Origin: Pseudorasbora parva
Taxonomy: Eukaryota > Chordata > Actinopteri > Cypriniformes > Gobionidae
DNA length: 64,000 nt
Assembly: GCF_024679245.1 (NCBI RefSeq)
Contig: NC_090178.1
Span: forward strand, 19,183,713 to 19,247,712
Direction: 5' to 3'
Below are positions 1 to 15,200 of the stretch, in pieces. How positions within the stretch are numbered: position 1 is the first letter of the stretch; each line of letters starts with the position of its first letter. The position numbers were made by a program, and so were the translations under genes. The notes under the pieces are model-generated. The model saw only the letters and a program-made list of their open reading frames with translations. It searched no databases and was not told the origin of the DNA.

Positions 1-577
1 ACATGATCAGAAAATATAAATAATTTGATTTAACAAAGTGTTTTTGCTTTATAATTACACCAAACTGACATTTACGTATCATTCTAAATTAGTCTGCTAT
101 TGCAGATTATAATGCGATCTGCATTTGACTACGCAACTTTTAATATATATCAGTTTCTCCTGTTTATATGGATTATAGACACACAACATCTTGAATCAGC
201 ATTGCTAATCATAAGTCAAATGTAAAATACAGATGTGGGCGCATAAATGACAAACATTGGAAAATGCACCTTATTTGGATATTGCATTTTTTTTTTCTGT
301 CAGTCTCTTTTTTTGTCTTATATTTATGGTGCAAAAATAACAAACTAACACATACAAAAGGTTTCAGATTCCTCTTTTTTAAATGTACATGAACAGTATA
401 AGGCAGAAAAAAGGACAATAATTCAGTGAATTAAATATTAGCAAAACATAAATGCAGCTAATTAATGATTACTGTAAGGTGAAGTGAATTATTATTATTA
501 AATTATGATAATTATAAAAAAATAAAGGAAATGTTTGCAAGATCAAATGTGAGCAAAATGTATGTTTTTTTCAATTA

Positions 578-581
<4 letters not shown>

Positions 582-666
<85 letters not shown>

Positions 667-668
667 TC
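582..668. repeat. (CT)n microsatellite
   Basis: About 40 uninterrupted CT units, then a degenerate tail. Confidence 0.97.
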
Positions 669-1893
669 GCCCTCATTGGTACACATTAATCTTTTACTTC
701 AATAAAAGCAATACCATCTGTGCAAAGGGGATCACATGATCAGTGTCACAAATTGACTTATTTTATTCCCACAATTCATTGTGGCCTTTTGGATTCCAAA
801 GTTTCACTATATTGGTCACTAAATTTTATTTAAGCTCCTTATTTCATGTTAAAGCACCTTAAATTGCAAACACACTCTGAGCCTCCCTCTGCCATGTGTC
901 TGACTTCCTCTTCTCAACTGCGGTTGGAAACTTTAGTTTTGACACATTTGCAAACAGTGACCAGAGCCATTCAGCCCTTCCTTCATCTCTCTACTGCCTC
1001 TCTTTGCCCTCTGTCCCCCACCCTTCTGTCTATCTTTTTCTCTTTTTTGGTCATGCTGATGATGAGCTCTTTGATGGGGGTTGTTTAACGGACCGATTTC
1101 ATTCAGTTTATGCATACTGAGCCAAACTACATTTTTGCACCTTAAAAGTGTTACAGTGGGCTTATGGTTACTTGTTGGGAAATGCTACAAAAGCGTTTTC
1201 CCCATGGTTTTATCTACCATTAAATATCTCTAATTTCTGAAAAATACCAGAAAGAACATTTTAAGATAAAGTTCACCATAAAATAACTGCCATCCCAAAC
1301 CTGCATGGGGCTGTTCACACAGAGCACATTTTTCTATTGCACTGTGCTACTTTTCCATTGTTTTTCAATGTAAACGCACTAGATGGACATCTTTAATAGT
1401 TGCGCTCACATCTTGTGTTTTTTTGTGGTGTCTCGTGCATGACACTGTGTTCTAAATACTCGGCTCTCAAGTTAAAAGAGGTTCAAATTGTAATCTCTAG
1501 ACCTTGCACTTTAATTCCTGTGGCCTGCGTGTCTGTGTGAACCGGTCCTATGACTTACTTTCTTCAAAATTTACATTGGAGGAAGGTTTCTACTGTTTTT
1601 GTCCATACAATGAAACAAATTTGGACCCCACTCTCTTTCATTTTAAGGGCAAATTATTGTATTTAAAGTGACTTTATTATAAGTCTACAGAGGAAATTTA
1701 TATCAGCCATGTAGAATAACTGTTTCTTAGCATATCTTCTCACAAATCAATGAGAAGGGGCTTGATTTTTGTAAAGAGCAGAACTTTTAATGCTATCTGA
1801 CCATCATTTTCTTACAAATTAAGTGAGAGAAAGGCCAAGTATGGCTGATTTTAACCCATCTAAGTTAGCACACACACATTAGGTCCAGTGAGT

Positions 1894-1894
<1 letters not shown>

Positions 1895-1931
<37 letters not shown>

Positions 1932-1938
1932 AAGCCGT

Positions 1939-1979
<41 letters not shown>
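1895..1979. repeat. (CA)n microsatellite, interrupted
   Basis: Two (CA)n blocks separated by a short unique stretch around 1929-1940. Confidence 0.97.
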
Positions 1980-1980
<1 letters not shown>

Positions 1981-2295
1981 TGAGCGATTGGAGGATAGAT
2001 GCCTTACTTAAGGGCACCTTAGTCATTTCCAGCCGGTATTGAGAATCGAACCTGCCACATCTGGTTACAAGTCTGACTCTCTAAGCATTAGGCCACAACT
2101 GTCCCTCAATGTAGAAAATAAAGGCACACAATATACACACAGCACATCAGCTGTGCATGACAGTTTCTTTCTATGCTGAAAGATGACGTTCTCAATTCTA
2201 TCATGTAAGTTGTGATAGAGTAGGAAAATAATTTGCAATGACAGATAGTGTAATGTATATACATTTGATACTCACGTAAAATAATAAAGTTAATG

Positions 2296-3328
2296 GGCCT
2301 CATTCATGAAACACCAGCAGAACGAATTTGTGTGTACATCGTTCGTAAAGCCGCTCTGACGTAAATTTTCGGATTCCCGAAAATGTTTGTATTTTCAAAA
2401 TGTTAGTTGTTACCATAGGGTTGGTACGAAAGAAATGTACACCTGCTCCCTACCACTTGTAAATGGTGTGTACAACATTTGAAGGTTCTGTGTTCTAATT
2501 TAGGCAAACTGATGACATTGCATTTTGATGCACTATGTAGGGCAGGCCTACCAATTTAATATTTCAAGAGTTAATTTTTGCCCAGTCTTTTTTTTTGTAC
2601 AGTTTAATAGGCAGCGCTCGTCACTGTAATTTTTTTTTACCAGGCCGTCCAATCACAGTGGAGGTGGGGCGGGACAAAAACTACACCGACCAATCATCCC
2701 ACTTGTACACCAACCGAATAAAAATAATAGAGAGGTTAATACTGCTTTTTAATGCATTTCTAAATTCAATAATGTTCTTCAAAATGAGATACTAGTAACA
2801 CATTACTGCCATGGATATTCTGTATCATAGCTACCAAAGTATCTCAGCTGGAAAAACGCTGCCCTTGCAAAGCGCTTTCAAGCGCCACTAAAGCTGGCCG
2901 TTTTCAGAAGAACACCAGGTGTTTAGCTGGCTAACAGTCTATGGCTATAACATGCTTTGGTGGACACACGATAATTTTATATTTATTGCTAGTCATATCA
3001 TATGGCCAATTAGTCTCTTTAGCATTAATGGAAAATCCTGGGTCCAAACCTGAGAAAGAATTCCAGAAGAGTCCACAGCGTTCCTGACCAATGTCATTTG
3101 CAGTAGTAACTCATGGGCGGGTATTATGCAAATTAAGAATGAGCATGCGAACGCTTCTTATTTACGCATGTTTGGAATTCATTAATATACTCACGTTTAA
3201 CTAACGAATCCGTGGTATACGAAGCATTTGGGAATGTGGAGCAGAGTTTGACCTCGTAAAGGTCAATTTTATGCACAAATTATTCCGAATTTGCTCATAT
3301 ATTTACAAAAGTTTCATGAGGCCTAATG
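2296..3328. mobile_element. Non-autonomous element with inverted ends
   Basis: Left end GGCCTCATTCATGAAAC and right end GTTTCATGAGGCC are inverted copies of one another (about 1.03 kb apart). No transposase frame inside. Family not recognised. Confidence 0.6.
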
Positions 3329-4214
3329 TTTGGGTGCAGCACATTCTGGTAATCCAACAGCGAAAAGTCTATATATTATGGAGATAGAAATATGACAAAA
3401 TGATCTGAATTCGAATTGTCAATAAATCTGAGTGTTATCTAACAAAATTGAATATTATGTTGCATTTTTAAATGTTGAATATAGAACATTTGAAATTGAA
3501 CACATCTGAAATGTTTTTATGTCGAAATTGTATAGACGGGTATTTTCAAACAGAAGATATTTTGTTCTGAATTAATAGACTGGAAATATTCAGTTTTTGA
3601 AAATACAGATTCAAGATTTCAAATGAAGAAGAAATCCGGAACATCAAATCAATATTCTAAAATTCAAACTGCAGAAATTCAGATCTTACAGAAAGTATAG
3701 GCCAGAGGTCATCATCAGGGAAGAGTAAAGGATAACAGAAAAGTCAAACGAAGCACCATCTGATCATTTCATTTCCTTTCATCTCCTTCAACAGCCTTGC
3801 ATTAATGCAAACAACTAAAAAAAGTTTGACTAAAAAAAGTTTGGCTAAATATAGGCTACACAAATAAAACATTCAGGTTACAGCTGCATCTGTCTCTGAC
3901 AGGGGCGTAGCCATCTTTTCAGAAGTGAGGGGGACAGAAATTTCGTAATACCATTTTTTTTTTTTTGGGACCGATATAATTTATCGCATCTCTTGCTTTT
4001 AATTTGGTAAGATATCAAATACACTGCTGAACAATAACCACTAATATCTATAATTTTATTCTCCTATTGTTTATGCCAATTTCATGATTGGTTTATATAC
4101 TACAGACACTTGTGCATTAAGTCTCCATAGATTTTATGCAATGTAAAATAATAAAAATAAAATTCTGATGTAAACCAGCTGTTCTCTATGTGAATATATA
4201 GTAAAATGCAATTT

Positions 4215-4760
4215 ATTCCTGTGGTCAAAGCTGAATTTATCATCATTACTCCAGTCTTCAGTGTCACATGATCCTTCACTGATCATTCTCATATGAGGAT
4301 TAGATGATCAACAAACATTTATGATTATTATCAGTTGTGCTGCTCATGGTGATGCTTAAATTTTGTGGAAACCATCTAAACATTTGTGGTAAAATTAAAA
4401 AAGAGAAAAATTAATACTTTTGTTGATCAGACATGCATTTAATTGATCACAAGTGATATTGTTAATATTACAAAAGATAATTTATTTAATAAATGCAAAT
4501 AAATGCTGTCCATTGAACTTTCTATTCATCAAAGAATCCTGAAAAATAAAATGAATCATGGTTTCCACAACATTTTAAAGCAGCACAACTGCTTTCAACA
4601 CAGATAATAATCATAAATGTTTCTTGATTATAAAATCATCATATGAGAATTAGTTTTGGTTTGGTTTGGTTTGGTTACTTTATTTAGTGAAGGATCATGT
4701 GACGATGATAAATTCAGCTTTGATCACATAGGAAAAAAGCTGTTTTAATCTGTAATAATA
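4215..4760. repeat. Palindromic interspersed repeat
   Basis: An arm around 4225-4380 (GTCACATGATCCTTCACTGA and following) is inverted at 4550-4720. Diverged copies of the same sequence with the core ATTCAGCTTTG..TCACAGGAATAAA occur near 19200 and 27060. Confidence 0.65.
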
Positions 4761-5224
4761 TTTCACAATATTACTGTTTTAACTATTTTTGATTAAATAA
4801 ATGCAGCCTTGGTGAGCAGAAGATACTAAACATTAAAAAAGCTGCATTATTCATATGATATACTTTATTGTCAATAAATAGGCTACATTGAGATGACTTG
4901 AAAAACACACATAAAGCATATATTGTCGCAATCGTCTGATTGTCGTCGTCACGTTTCATCACTCATAACGATTGTTTTCCTTCAGCTGCAGCTTCAGCGT
5001 GACAGGGTATTACTTCTACGAATCCACTTTTGGACTTTCTGTGAGATGCGAATAAAATGACAGCAGGTCATGCACAGATTATTTTTTGTCTCTGATTTTA
5101 AATCTTAATGTATTCACATTGGTTTCTATGTAAATAAACTTTCCCGTGTCCTCAAAAAGCGCTCTGTCAACCAAGATTAGAGAAGGCTGTCTTTAAGCAT
5201 CCCTGTTAACTTGCCCGCCCCCAC

Positions 5225-5375
5225 GCAGGTAACATCGGTTCGAATCCCGCTCAGAGCGGGTCGACTAGGATCGGTGAGACCCAGTAAAAGTGCGGGGGAC
5301 GAAAATACATTTTATTAAAAGTGAGGCGGACACGTCCCCCCCGTCCCCAGCATAATCTACGCCCATGGTCTCTGA
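5225..5375. repeat. tRNA-B-box-containing SINE-like fragment
   Basis: GGTTCGAATCC at 5237-5247 is a perfect B-box of an RNA polymerase III promoter, but there is no tRNA fold around it and no clear A box. A GGGCGTAG motif at its far edge is shared, inverted, with 3900-3960. Probably a SINE remnant, not a tRNA gene. Confidence 0.4.
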
Positions 5376-5893
5376 GATATATATATATAAATTCATATTC
5401 ATCCAAGATTTGAAGTTTTATGATGTTAAAATTGTTGCTGACCAAACATTTTACTGTTCCAGTCCTTTTTTATGGATAGTAAAATGTTGCATACAGGACA
5501 GTTGAGCTGCTCTGTGTCCAAGCCCATGAGCTTCGTCATAAAGGCAGTTACATATGGTCCTGTCAGACAAACGGTCACGCTTGTGATCTTCTGATTAATA
5601 TTTCCTAATTTAGTAATAGTCCTATTATTCTGAAGTGGAACTGAACATTGGTCTGTGCTTTAGCCTGCTCTTCGCTGTCCAGCGCAGCCTCACCACACAA
5701 ATTGTGCGGATTTTTCTCCGCACAATTAAATAAAACAGTCTGGGTGCTGATTAATATTTCATATATCGGATACACATTTTTTTCTGTGAAACGCGTTAAG
5801 TTGCACAGAAGAAGGCCCGATCTAGCACCTGTCCTGTACAGTTTAAGAAGCGGTAGCCTACTACTGCTATAAGACTCTTATTTTGTTGAACAG

Positions 5894-6178
5894 ACCTGGG
5901 CTGAATCCGAGATCACCCCCTATACTCTCAAATAGGGCATTATTAAAGGGGACCGCCATTGTCCAAAACCATAGTGGACATGTTCGAGTGCACTCATTCA
6001 TCCCCACAACGCAATAACGAGTGTAGCTCTACAGCCGATGTAGGCTACACTCAACGGCTGTCCAACTTCACGCACTCGTTTTCATTCACTCGTTCAAGTT
6101 AACGGTAAACTATTAGTGGGCTAAAGTAGGGAATAGTGAATGAGTGTTTAGGGGGCAATTTTGGATTTAGCCCTGGAG
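5894..6178. mobile_element. Small palindromic element
   Basis: Ends CCTGGGCTGAATCC and GGATTTAGCCCTGG are inverted copies; no coding content. It is nested inside the larger inverted-arm element. Confidence 0.55.
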
Positions 6179-7671
6179 TATGACAGATGACGTCAAATGC
6201 TAAGATTTTCTTCACTAATCAATGATTTGTAAACCACGCACAAAAAAATGAGAACTCTAGCCGAAATCTCTTTTTCCGTGGGAGATTAAACGATCAGATG
6301 ATACACGGACCGTGCTGCGTTCAACTTTTCTGACATCCTTTACTGATGACCTCTGGCCTATACTTTCTGTAAGATCTGAATTTCTGCGGTTTGAATTTTA
6401 GAATATAGAATTTGATGTTCTGAATTTCTTCTTCATCTGAAATCTTGAATCTGTATTTTCAAAATCTGAATTTTTCCAGTCTATTAATTCAGAACAAAAT
6501 ATCTTCTGTTTGAAAATACCCAACTATACAATTTCAACATAAAAGCATTTCAGATGTATTCAGTTTCAAATGTTCTATATTCAACATTTAAAAATTCAAA
6601 TTCAGAAATATGCAAATTTCAACATAATATTTAACTTTGTTAGATTACACTTGTCAATAATTCAGATTTATACAATTCAAATTCAGATAATTTTGTCATA
6701 TATCTAGCTCCATAGTATAGATATAGCCATAACTCACCTCTGTCCCATGACATATTTGCTGCATCCCTCGGCCACCCCAACACCTTACTCTTGGCTGGTT
6801 TTTGTCCCAGTTAGGGATGGCAGGCCAAATTACGAACTGGAAGCTCTCCCCTCGGACAGCTAGCCAAATATGCATACGTTGCCATATCTGATTACATGTG
6901 GGTGTGAAATGCGTAATGAGAGTTGTATTGATAATGCATGGAGCTTGTCTAGTCTCAAATTGAAAACATAAAAGAGATTTATAATTGAGATGCACTGAAA
7001 ATATTATTGCTAATTATAAACACAAAGTCCTTTAGTATGACTAAGACACTATGACGTACAAAGTATGACATAGTGTCTTAATTTCTGTCTAGAACACTAT
7101 CGTCAAATTTGATTTACTATTAGCATATATTTTGGATTGGCGGTATGGTTCCGTTCTGGGCAAGAACTACCTGCGCATTCATGCAGCCTAGAATGGAGCA
7201 GAGCAGCAATAACCACCATAGGGTAAACAGAACAGAACCAACATAATGTATTGTAGATGTCATTAATGTTCATATTAAATGTACAACATAATTCAGAATT
7301 TTAGTCCGATTCAAGGGGAATTAGAATACCAAATTCTGACTGGATGAGAGGAGGAGCTGGGGATAGAAGAGGGTAATTAGTTCAGGAGAAATGCGATGGC
7401 TGCTAAACATACTGAAGTTGCTTTTATCGGTGATAGACATCGTATTAGGTAGACGTGATCAGCTGACAGCCAGCTGATTTGAGTTTGACTAACATGACCT
7501 GCCAGAACTGACGCTATGCTTGATAGTAAGACAAATGTCTTGTTGAAATATGTCCAGTGACTCTTAGGCTTAACTTTTAGCCTTATGGATAATTTTAGCA
7601 AAGACATAGAACTTAAGAATTAAGAATTAACACATTAACAAGAAGCAGCCAACAAAAAATATGAATTCTTT

Positions 7672-7958
<287 letters not shown>

Positions 7959-8619
7959 AATTATATTTGCCAATTGCTTGTATTTATTAGTGTACAAGTT
8001 TATCATGAATATCTTTTTATTTAAGAATATAATACAATTTTTTTTATACAGAGGTATCAAAATCATACAAATTACAACACCAGTTGACAGAGAGCAATCA
8101 TGGAAGAACACCCAGTAGGGCGATTTAGCAAGTGTTTTTTTTTTCACAAGAGAACAGAGAAGGAAGGACAAGCTAAAAATACACCAAAGTCTCGAGTCAA
8201 GAAATCTTGTCATCAGAAAATTTTCCGACCGCAGTACAGGAAGCTGAGATGTAGAAATTGAGAACTGAGTCCAATTGTTAGTTCACATTTTAGTATGCTA
8301 GAGCATAAGGACCACCATACGTTTGCGTCATGCTCTAGAAGCGCTAATAAATACATACATGACAACCTTGTGTTTTTGTGTTTATGTCAGTGGTTTGTGG
8401 TGCAACTGCTTTGGCCCTAGTTTTTATTTTATTTTTAGGCACTATCATCCTGTAAATACCTTGACTGGTTTGTTTGCGTCAGAGGTGTGAATTTCTTTGA
8501 ATTACATTTGCAGGAAGTGTTTTACTATTAAAATGTTCTATTATAAGAACATCTAATATCTGATACCAACAAGTACAGTGATCTACATTTGACCTTTTCC
8601 CTTTTGCATTTATGTTCAG

Positions 8620-9160
8620 ATGGTACCATGGACACCTGTCCGGTCCAAACGCTGAGAAGCTGCTCCGTGAGCGTGATGAGCCGGGGACATTTCTGGTGAG
8701 GGAGTCGCTCTCTAAACCAGGAGACTTTGTTCTGTCTGCGCTCACCGATGAAATGACCAGTGCTGGGAGGAGGGTCTCCCACATCAAGATCATGTGCAAC
8801 GTAAGTGCATGTGCTTAGACATGTATGATTGTAGTCAAAAGAGGTCAGTGTTCTGCATTAATCTTAACAACAAGTGTCTGAATGTGAACGTACAGTATGT
8901 TACTTCATAAGCTTCATAAGCCCAAGAAAAGGTTTCAAAGTGGGCTTTTGGACTATTTCTTGGTGCAAATGCATTCATTTGCTAATATTATTGAAGATGA
9001 GCAATAACTGATTAAATGCTAATTACAATACAAATAGCTCATTTATAAATAGCTCAAGTATTTTCTGTCATGAATTCTTTTTTACCCTTTTCAATGGAAA
9101 GCCATCACCAAATAATTTTAACAGATATTGTTTAAAACACATCCTTCGGAGGACACTGCA

Positions 9161-9222
<62 letters not shown>

Positions 9223-12200
9223 CATACATACATACATACATACATACATACATGGTTCATTTAGATGGTAAACCCCTAAAATATTTAGCAAACATTATGT
9301 ACATTTGTATAGGTCTTAGCATCTTGATCACCAACATGATGTTTGAGTGGAATTAATATTTTCATAAATTCAGCAAATAAGACTACTAAAAAAGTTTTAC
9401 TTGCATAATACAAAATATATACTCACAGTATGACATTTGAACACATTCACAAAGCTTGACTTAAATATGCATAAACATGTTTGACATACCTAAACATACA
9501 CACAGTATAGCATTTTGAAAAAAAATGTACACACAGTATGACATCAATGCCATGATCAATACACACGTGCACTTACCTGAAAAACGCGACTGGACTTTGA
9601 GTCATGAGCACGTTGGATGGTAGCGGGGGTGGTCATGCCCCACTCGGGGCTCTATAATAAGCACTATTGTTGTGCTGTATAAATGAATGGTAGAAGATTA
9701 TGACCAAGGGAAAATCAGGTCAACGCACTGCCTGTCGATTGTTAATTTATTCCACTGGTATGTGCGTATGTGTATGTGCGTTAGTGAGGTTCAAAGCGCA
9801 CAAAATGCAATCGTTGCATTGTTGCCCTGTGAGCTGATTAACAGAACAAACAGTGTTCTGTGAAGGCGGTTCTAAGCAGCTCAGAGAACCAAACAATCCA
9901 GTTAAGGCCTAAAACGTCTTAAACAAGCCCATGTTAACCCTAGTTTATCCAAGAAGTTGTAAGCCCTTGCCAGTGGACAGCTTCTGTTTTTTTAAATCTG
10001 ATTTAAAGACACAGAAAGCTTTCTGTTGCGCCATTTTGGTGATGGTATTCAAGGTTTAACGAAAGAACATTCTCACAGGTTCTACAATAAAAGAAATATC
10101 TGAATGACCATTCTGTATGCATTTTTTAGAATAGTGGAAGTGTAGAACATATGCTTTGCAAAATTAAGACAAAACATATTTGGATAATTTATTACAACAA
10201 ACACATGTTTTTTTTTGTGAATTGTGGGGACATTCCATAGGCATAATGTAATACATACAAGCAATATTTTCTATCCCCCTACACTACCCTACCCATCACA
10301 GGACGCATTCTGCATTTTTACTTTCTCAAAAAAACTCATTGTGTATGATTTATGAGCCTTTTGAAAAGTGGGGACATGGGTTAATGTCCTCATAAGTCAC
10401 CCTCTTCTGTAATACCTATATGTCATACCCATGTCATTATACAAATTTGTGTCCTGATATGTCACAAAACACCATAGTTTATTTATGTAAGAAGCATCCA
10501 TCCATCCATCCGTTTTCCAGTTAATCTTTCAATAATTTGTTTTGGCTAAAGTACAAGGAAAAATAAAAGCGAATTATTTATTTTGTAGACCGCATATTGC
10601 CTGTATAATTTCATGATAACGTTTTTTGTTTCACACTTTATTAATGTGTGAAAAATACATAGATGTCTTGTCTTTATATTTTAATTATAAATATAATTTG
10701 GGGGTCCTTGGCATCAAGTTTAGGTGCCACTGAACCTCATGTTACCCTTGTGTAGGAATCCAAGTAACTGAATAATAATTTCTTATGCATGTTTATTTTC
10801 AGAATGACCGCTACACAGTTGGTGGTAAAGAGATTTTTGACAATTTGACAGACCTTGTGGAGCATTTCAAACGTATTGGTATTGAGGAGTTGTCTGGGAC
10901 AATGGTTTTCCTTAAACAGGTAAAGAACATTTATATCGGGTGGGGGTTCAACATGTTAAATCTCCTAAATGTCAAGCAACAAAAGCGCTAGCAACTAATC
11001 AGCTTCTGGTATTAACTGCAGCATTGTGGGAATTTAGGGTTGGTTACATTGAATTATACATTTTGATATATTTGTCTAAACTGATTTGATTTAAAACCCC
11101 TTTAAAAATGAAAATGAAATGTTGTACGAAAAACAGATTTTGTTATTTGAGATCATATGCATAAGTTGCTGCTATAGTGAACTGCTATTGCTTTTATAGT
11201 GGTTAAATGTTGAGCATCTGTTCTGCAGAAATAAAGAGATACGACTGGAAAATGTCTGTGATACTGAGGGATGCACTTTATAGTGTGACAAAATGGCACA
11301 TTACAGAAGAACTGTGGGAATCACCTTTAATGTTGTGATTAATATTCACCCTTTCTGTCTGTCTCTCTCCTTCTTTCTGTCTGATGTCTTGATGTGCGTC
11401 TTGCTCTTCTTGTTGTTTTCATTTGTTTTGATATTTACCCACCTCTTTCCCCCAGCCTTATTACTCCACAAGGTTGAACGCAGCTGATATTGAGAGCAGA
11501 GTAAAGCAGCTCGACCAAACCTCAGAGAGGGAGAACATGGATGGGGCTGATAAAAAGATAAAAGCTGGGTTCTGGGAAGAGTTTGATGTGAGTGACGTGT
11601 TTAAAGGTTATTTATCTCCTGCTGCTGTAGATGAATCACAAGTTCTTCATACATTAGAATCACTACTTTTTATGTGCTCGATGTGGGATTCATTTGGAAA
11701 ATAACTGTATTTTGTAAATAGTGCAGGAATGCTGCTCAAACATAAATGGAGAAATCTTAACGCTTAATATTTGAATTATCTTATTTTCAATTAAAAGAAA
11801 TGTTTTTATATTATAACACACTTGCATATTAGCTGGACCAGCCTGAGAAATATACGTTAAGAAAGAATTGAGCTAAACAGATTTTACAGATATTTTTATC
11901 AGATTTTATTGCTGACAGGAAGTCATTGATGTGTAATCTTAAACAGTTTTGAAGATTTCAGTCTTGACAAACGAATGTATGGACTTGCCAAGGAGAAGTT
12001 TTTTTTTTTTTTTTTTTAATGCACCCCACCAAAGTGTAAGATTAAGCAAATAAAATAAAATTGTTTTGTAAAGTACAAAAAATAATAAAGTAAAATTAAA
12101 TTAAAAAGTAAAGTAAAATAAAATGACATTTACATTTATTACATTTATGCGTTTTATCCAAAGTGACCTACAACTGAGGAGTACAGGAAGCGATCTGTCA

Positions 12201-15200
12201 TGAAGAGGCGAAGAAACGCTAAAAGTGCCCTAAATACAAAGTTTTGAATATTACTCAGAGTAGCAAATCGAGAATAGGGAGGGAAAAGAGGAAGAAGAGT
12301 TATAATTTTTTCATTTTTATGATGATAAAATTAAGTGGTCATGGAATAGATGAGTTTTTACCTGTCTTTTGAATGAAGTGAGTGATTCTGCCATGCGGAT
12401 GGAGGTCGGAAGATCGTTCCACCAACCGGGAACAGTGAATGAAAAAGTTCTGGAGAGGGATTTCATACCTCTCTGTGATGGTACCGTTAGTTGAGCGAAG
12501 GCTTCTGGTGGGGGTGTAGACTCGAGGAGCGAGTCGAAGTATGCGGGTGCTGAGTTTGTGGTGGATCCGTAAACAAGAGTCAAAGCTTTAAGTTTGATGC
12601 AGGCAGCGAGTGGTAGCCAATGTAGAGAGATGAAGAGCGGTGTGATGTGCTTTTTTGGGCTCGTTGAAGACAAGACAATAAAAGATAACAATAAAATAAA
12701 ATATAATTATAACTGTAGATTAGTCCTACCACGGAATTAAAAAAAACTCAGTGAACCTTTTGAATAGTTCTGTGGTAGTTTTTGGGTTTGTGGGCTGGTG
12801 TTATTCCATTCACACCTAACAGAAGCCTGTAGTCTGGCCACAACAGAGAATCTGTTTCCCATTCAACATAATCCATGTTTGCCTTTTGGACAAACTCTTT
12901 GTTCTGCCAAAGCAATCAGATCTTATGAGATAACTGATTATTTTAATTTATTACTTTTAAATACACAGTAACAAAAATTATAATCATTTTACGTAAAAGA
13001 CATGAAGCCAAAGGGCATTCGTTTTAGCAGGAGCATCTATGTGAGTTATGAGTCAATGATTAAAGACAATTCTTGCATTTTTACAGCCATTTTTATAACA
13101 CTTATAAAACTTGTGACAGGGTGGCATAAAGAATTTGATCAACTGTTGCTAAAATTAGTGTGTTCGTATATAGATGATCTCTGGTCGTAGTCAGGTTAGA
13201 CCACAGGAGCCAAACGGTTGTTCAGAGCTACTCTCAACAAGCAGGATGTGGTCACGTGTACTTTCTGTCTTAATTTCCTTTACTGTCTGTGCTATTTTTG
13301 ATCTATAAATCTCTTTTTCTTCTTACAGGCGCTACAGAAGTTGGAAACGAAGGTAACGAAGAGCAGAGATGAAGGAATGAGACCAGAAAACAAGAGCAAA
13401 AACAGATACAAGAACATCCTTCCCTGTGAGCAATGAATCCGATCACACTGCAGTATTTCTTTTAAAAATGTATAAATTAAATATGTTTAGTTGTGAAATG
13501 TTTACCGTTTTAAAGGGGTGTCCACAACGTTTTTGGCCATCTTGTCATTATTTACAAACAATAAATATTCTCATTTATTCTCTTTTTAGTTGATGACACC
13601 AGGGTTAGCCTGCAGAATGCTGATCCCAATGTTGTCGGATCTGATTACATCAATGCCAACTATGTTGTAGTACGTCCATAACCTAAATCACAACATAATC
13701 TTTAAAATGTTTTCATTTTCTATCTTTTCCATCATTATCTCTCTTTCTGTATGTCTGTGTTCACAGAACAAATTAATGGATATTAATCACCAGAAAGTTT
13801 ACATTGCTTGTCAAGGCTGCCTTGCAACAACTGTAGGCGATTTTTGGCAAATGGTGTGGCAAGAAGAGTCACGGGTAATTGTCATGACGACAAGGGAGGT
13901 TGAGAAAGGACGGGTTAGTATGACATTCATCAAGTTAAATAATTAGTTTGAAAAATGATTTATTCATTAAGAATTACTAATTTATCCAATTCAGTTATAT
14001 CTTCTGGCTTAGTTTTCTGTATGAAACAACATTGCTTTTAAAAAAAAGGAGAAAAGAAAATCTCCTGACTCAAATGTAACGTTTCATGGTCTAACAACCT
14101 AGTTATATTTTTTGTTACCCTCTGCAGAATAAGTGTGTGCCATACTGGCCTACTGTTGAGGGAGAGTCAAAGGACGTAGGCAAATATATAGTGACGTTAC
14201 TGAGTGAGAAGGATGCCTCTGATTACAAGATCAGAGTGATGGAGCTCACAGCGCCGCATCGGGTAAGAAAATAGTCTTTTTAATAGCACTGTACGAACAT
14301 GTGGCCCAGGTTCTGTGCCTGTATGTCATTCTGTTCCATTGCATTTCATACCATCACCTTGATTCCAATAATAAAAAAACTGCATGAAGAAAACAGCATT
14401 GAGTCATTAAAATGACCTGTATTTGTTCTGTTATTAACAAATACAGGTGCATTATGGTTAAATCAAAAGGGCAAAAAGTAAAACCACTTTAGGTTTAAAA
14501 TTCTGTCATTATTCGTTCGACACCCGTAAGAGCTTTGTTCGCCTTCGTAACACATTTGAAGATATCTATGTTGAAATCCGATGGCTCAGACAGGCCTCCA
14601 TTGACACCAATGTCATTTCCTCTCTCAAGACCCAAAAAAGACACTAAAGACGTTGTTACAAAGCCCATCTTACTATCTCACTATCTCACCACCATCTTAG
14701 TGGTACTACAAAAAATTTCTGAAACGACAGAAATTGTTTTTGTGTGCAAAAAACAAAACAAAATAACGATTGATGGCGATTTCAACTTTATTGATTCGGA
14801 TCACGTGTCAAGGTCAAACTGCCAAACTGCTGAAATCACGTGACATTGGCAATCTGAACCGCTGAGTTGATACACTGATTCATTAAAGGGGTACTTCAGC
14901 GCTGGGAAGATGAATCTGTATTTAAACTGGGTAATCAATGCAGTAGAAATGTGAAATTATTTTTGAATTTGGTGTCTTCTAGACTGAGAAAAGACAGAAA
15001 ATGTATTTTTGTCCCATGGGGATGAAAGACTACAATTCCCAGAATGCTTCGCTGCCCTGTGAGGCCATTCCCAACGCCAACAACTTCATTACTGTGACTG
15101 AGTTGAAGACACTACAATTAAAAACTGAACGTGTCTGTTCAATATAATGAGTGAGTCACCGCGCGAGTCTCACAGCACTGAGCACTAACTGCAGGAGTGA

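Larger units (their letters stand above)
1..2295. other. Intronic or upstream DNA, no exon seen
   Basis: AT-rich DNA with two microsatellites and no open frame resembling a known protein. It lies 5' of the first visible ptpn6 exon and is probably within an intron, because that exon starts inside a codon. Confidence 0.5.
3365..6717. mobile_element. Composite element with about 360-bp inverted arms
   Basis: The arm at 3365-3717 is inverted at 6345-6717, with many substitutions but colinear over the whole length (for example the GCCAGAGGTCATCA / TGATGACCTCTGGC pair at the inner edge). The 2.6-kb interior holds further repeats and no long transposase frame. Confidence 0.75.

Noticed and set aside
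5230..5280. Possible tRNA gene
   Set aside because: Has a B-box (GGTTCGAATCC) but no acceptor stem, A box or anticodon arm could be drawn; SINE remnant more likely.
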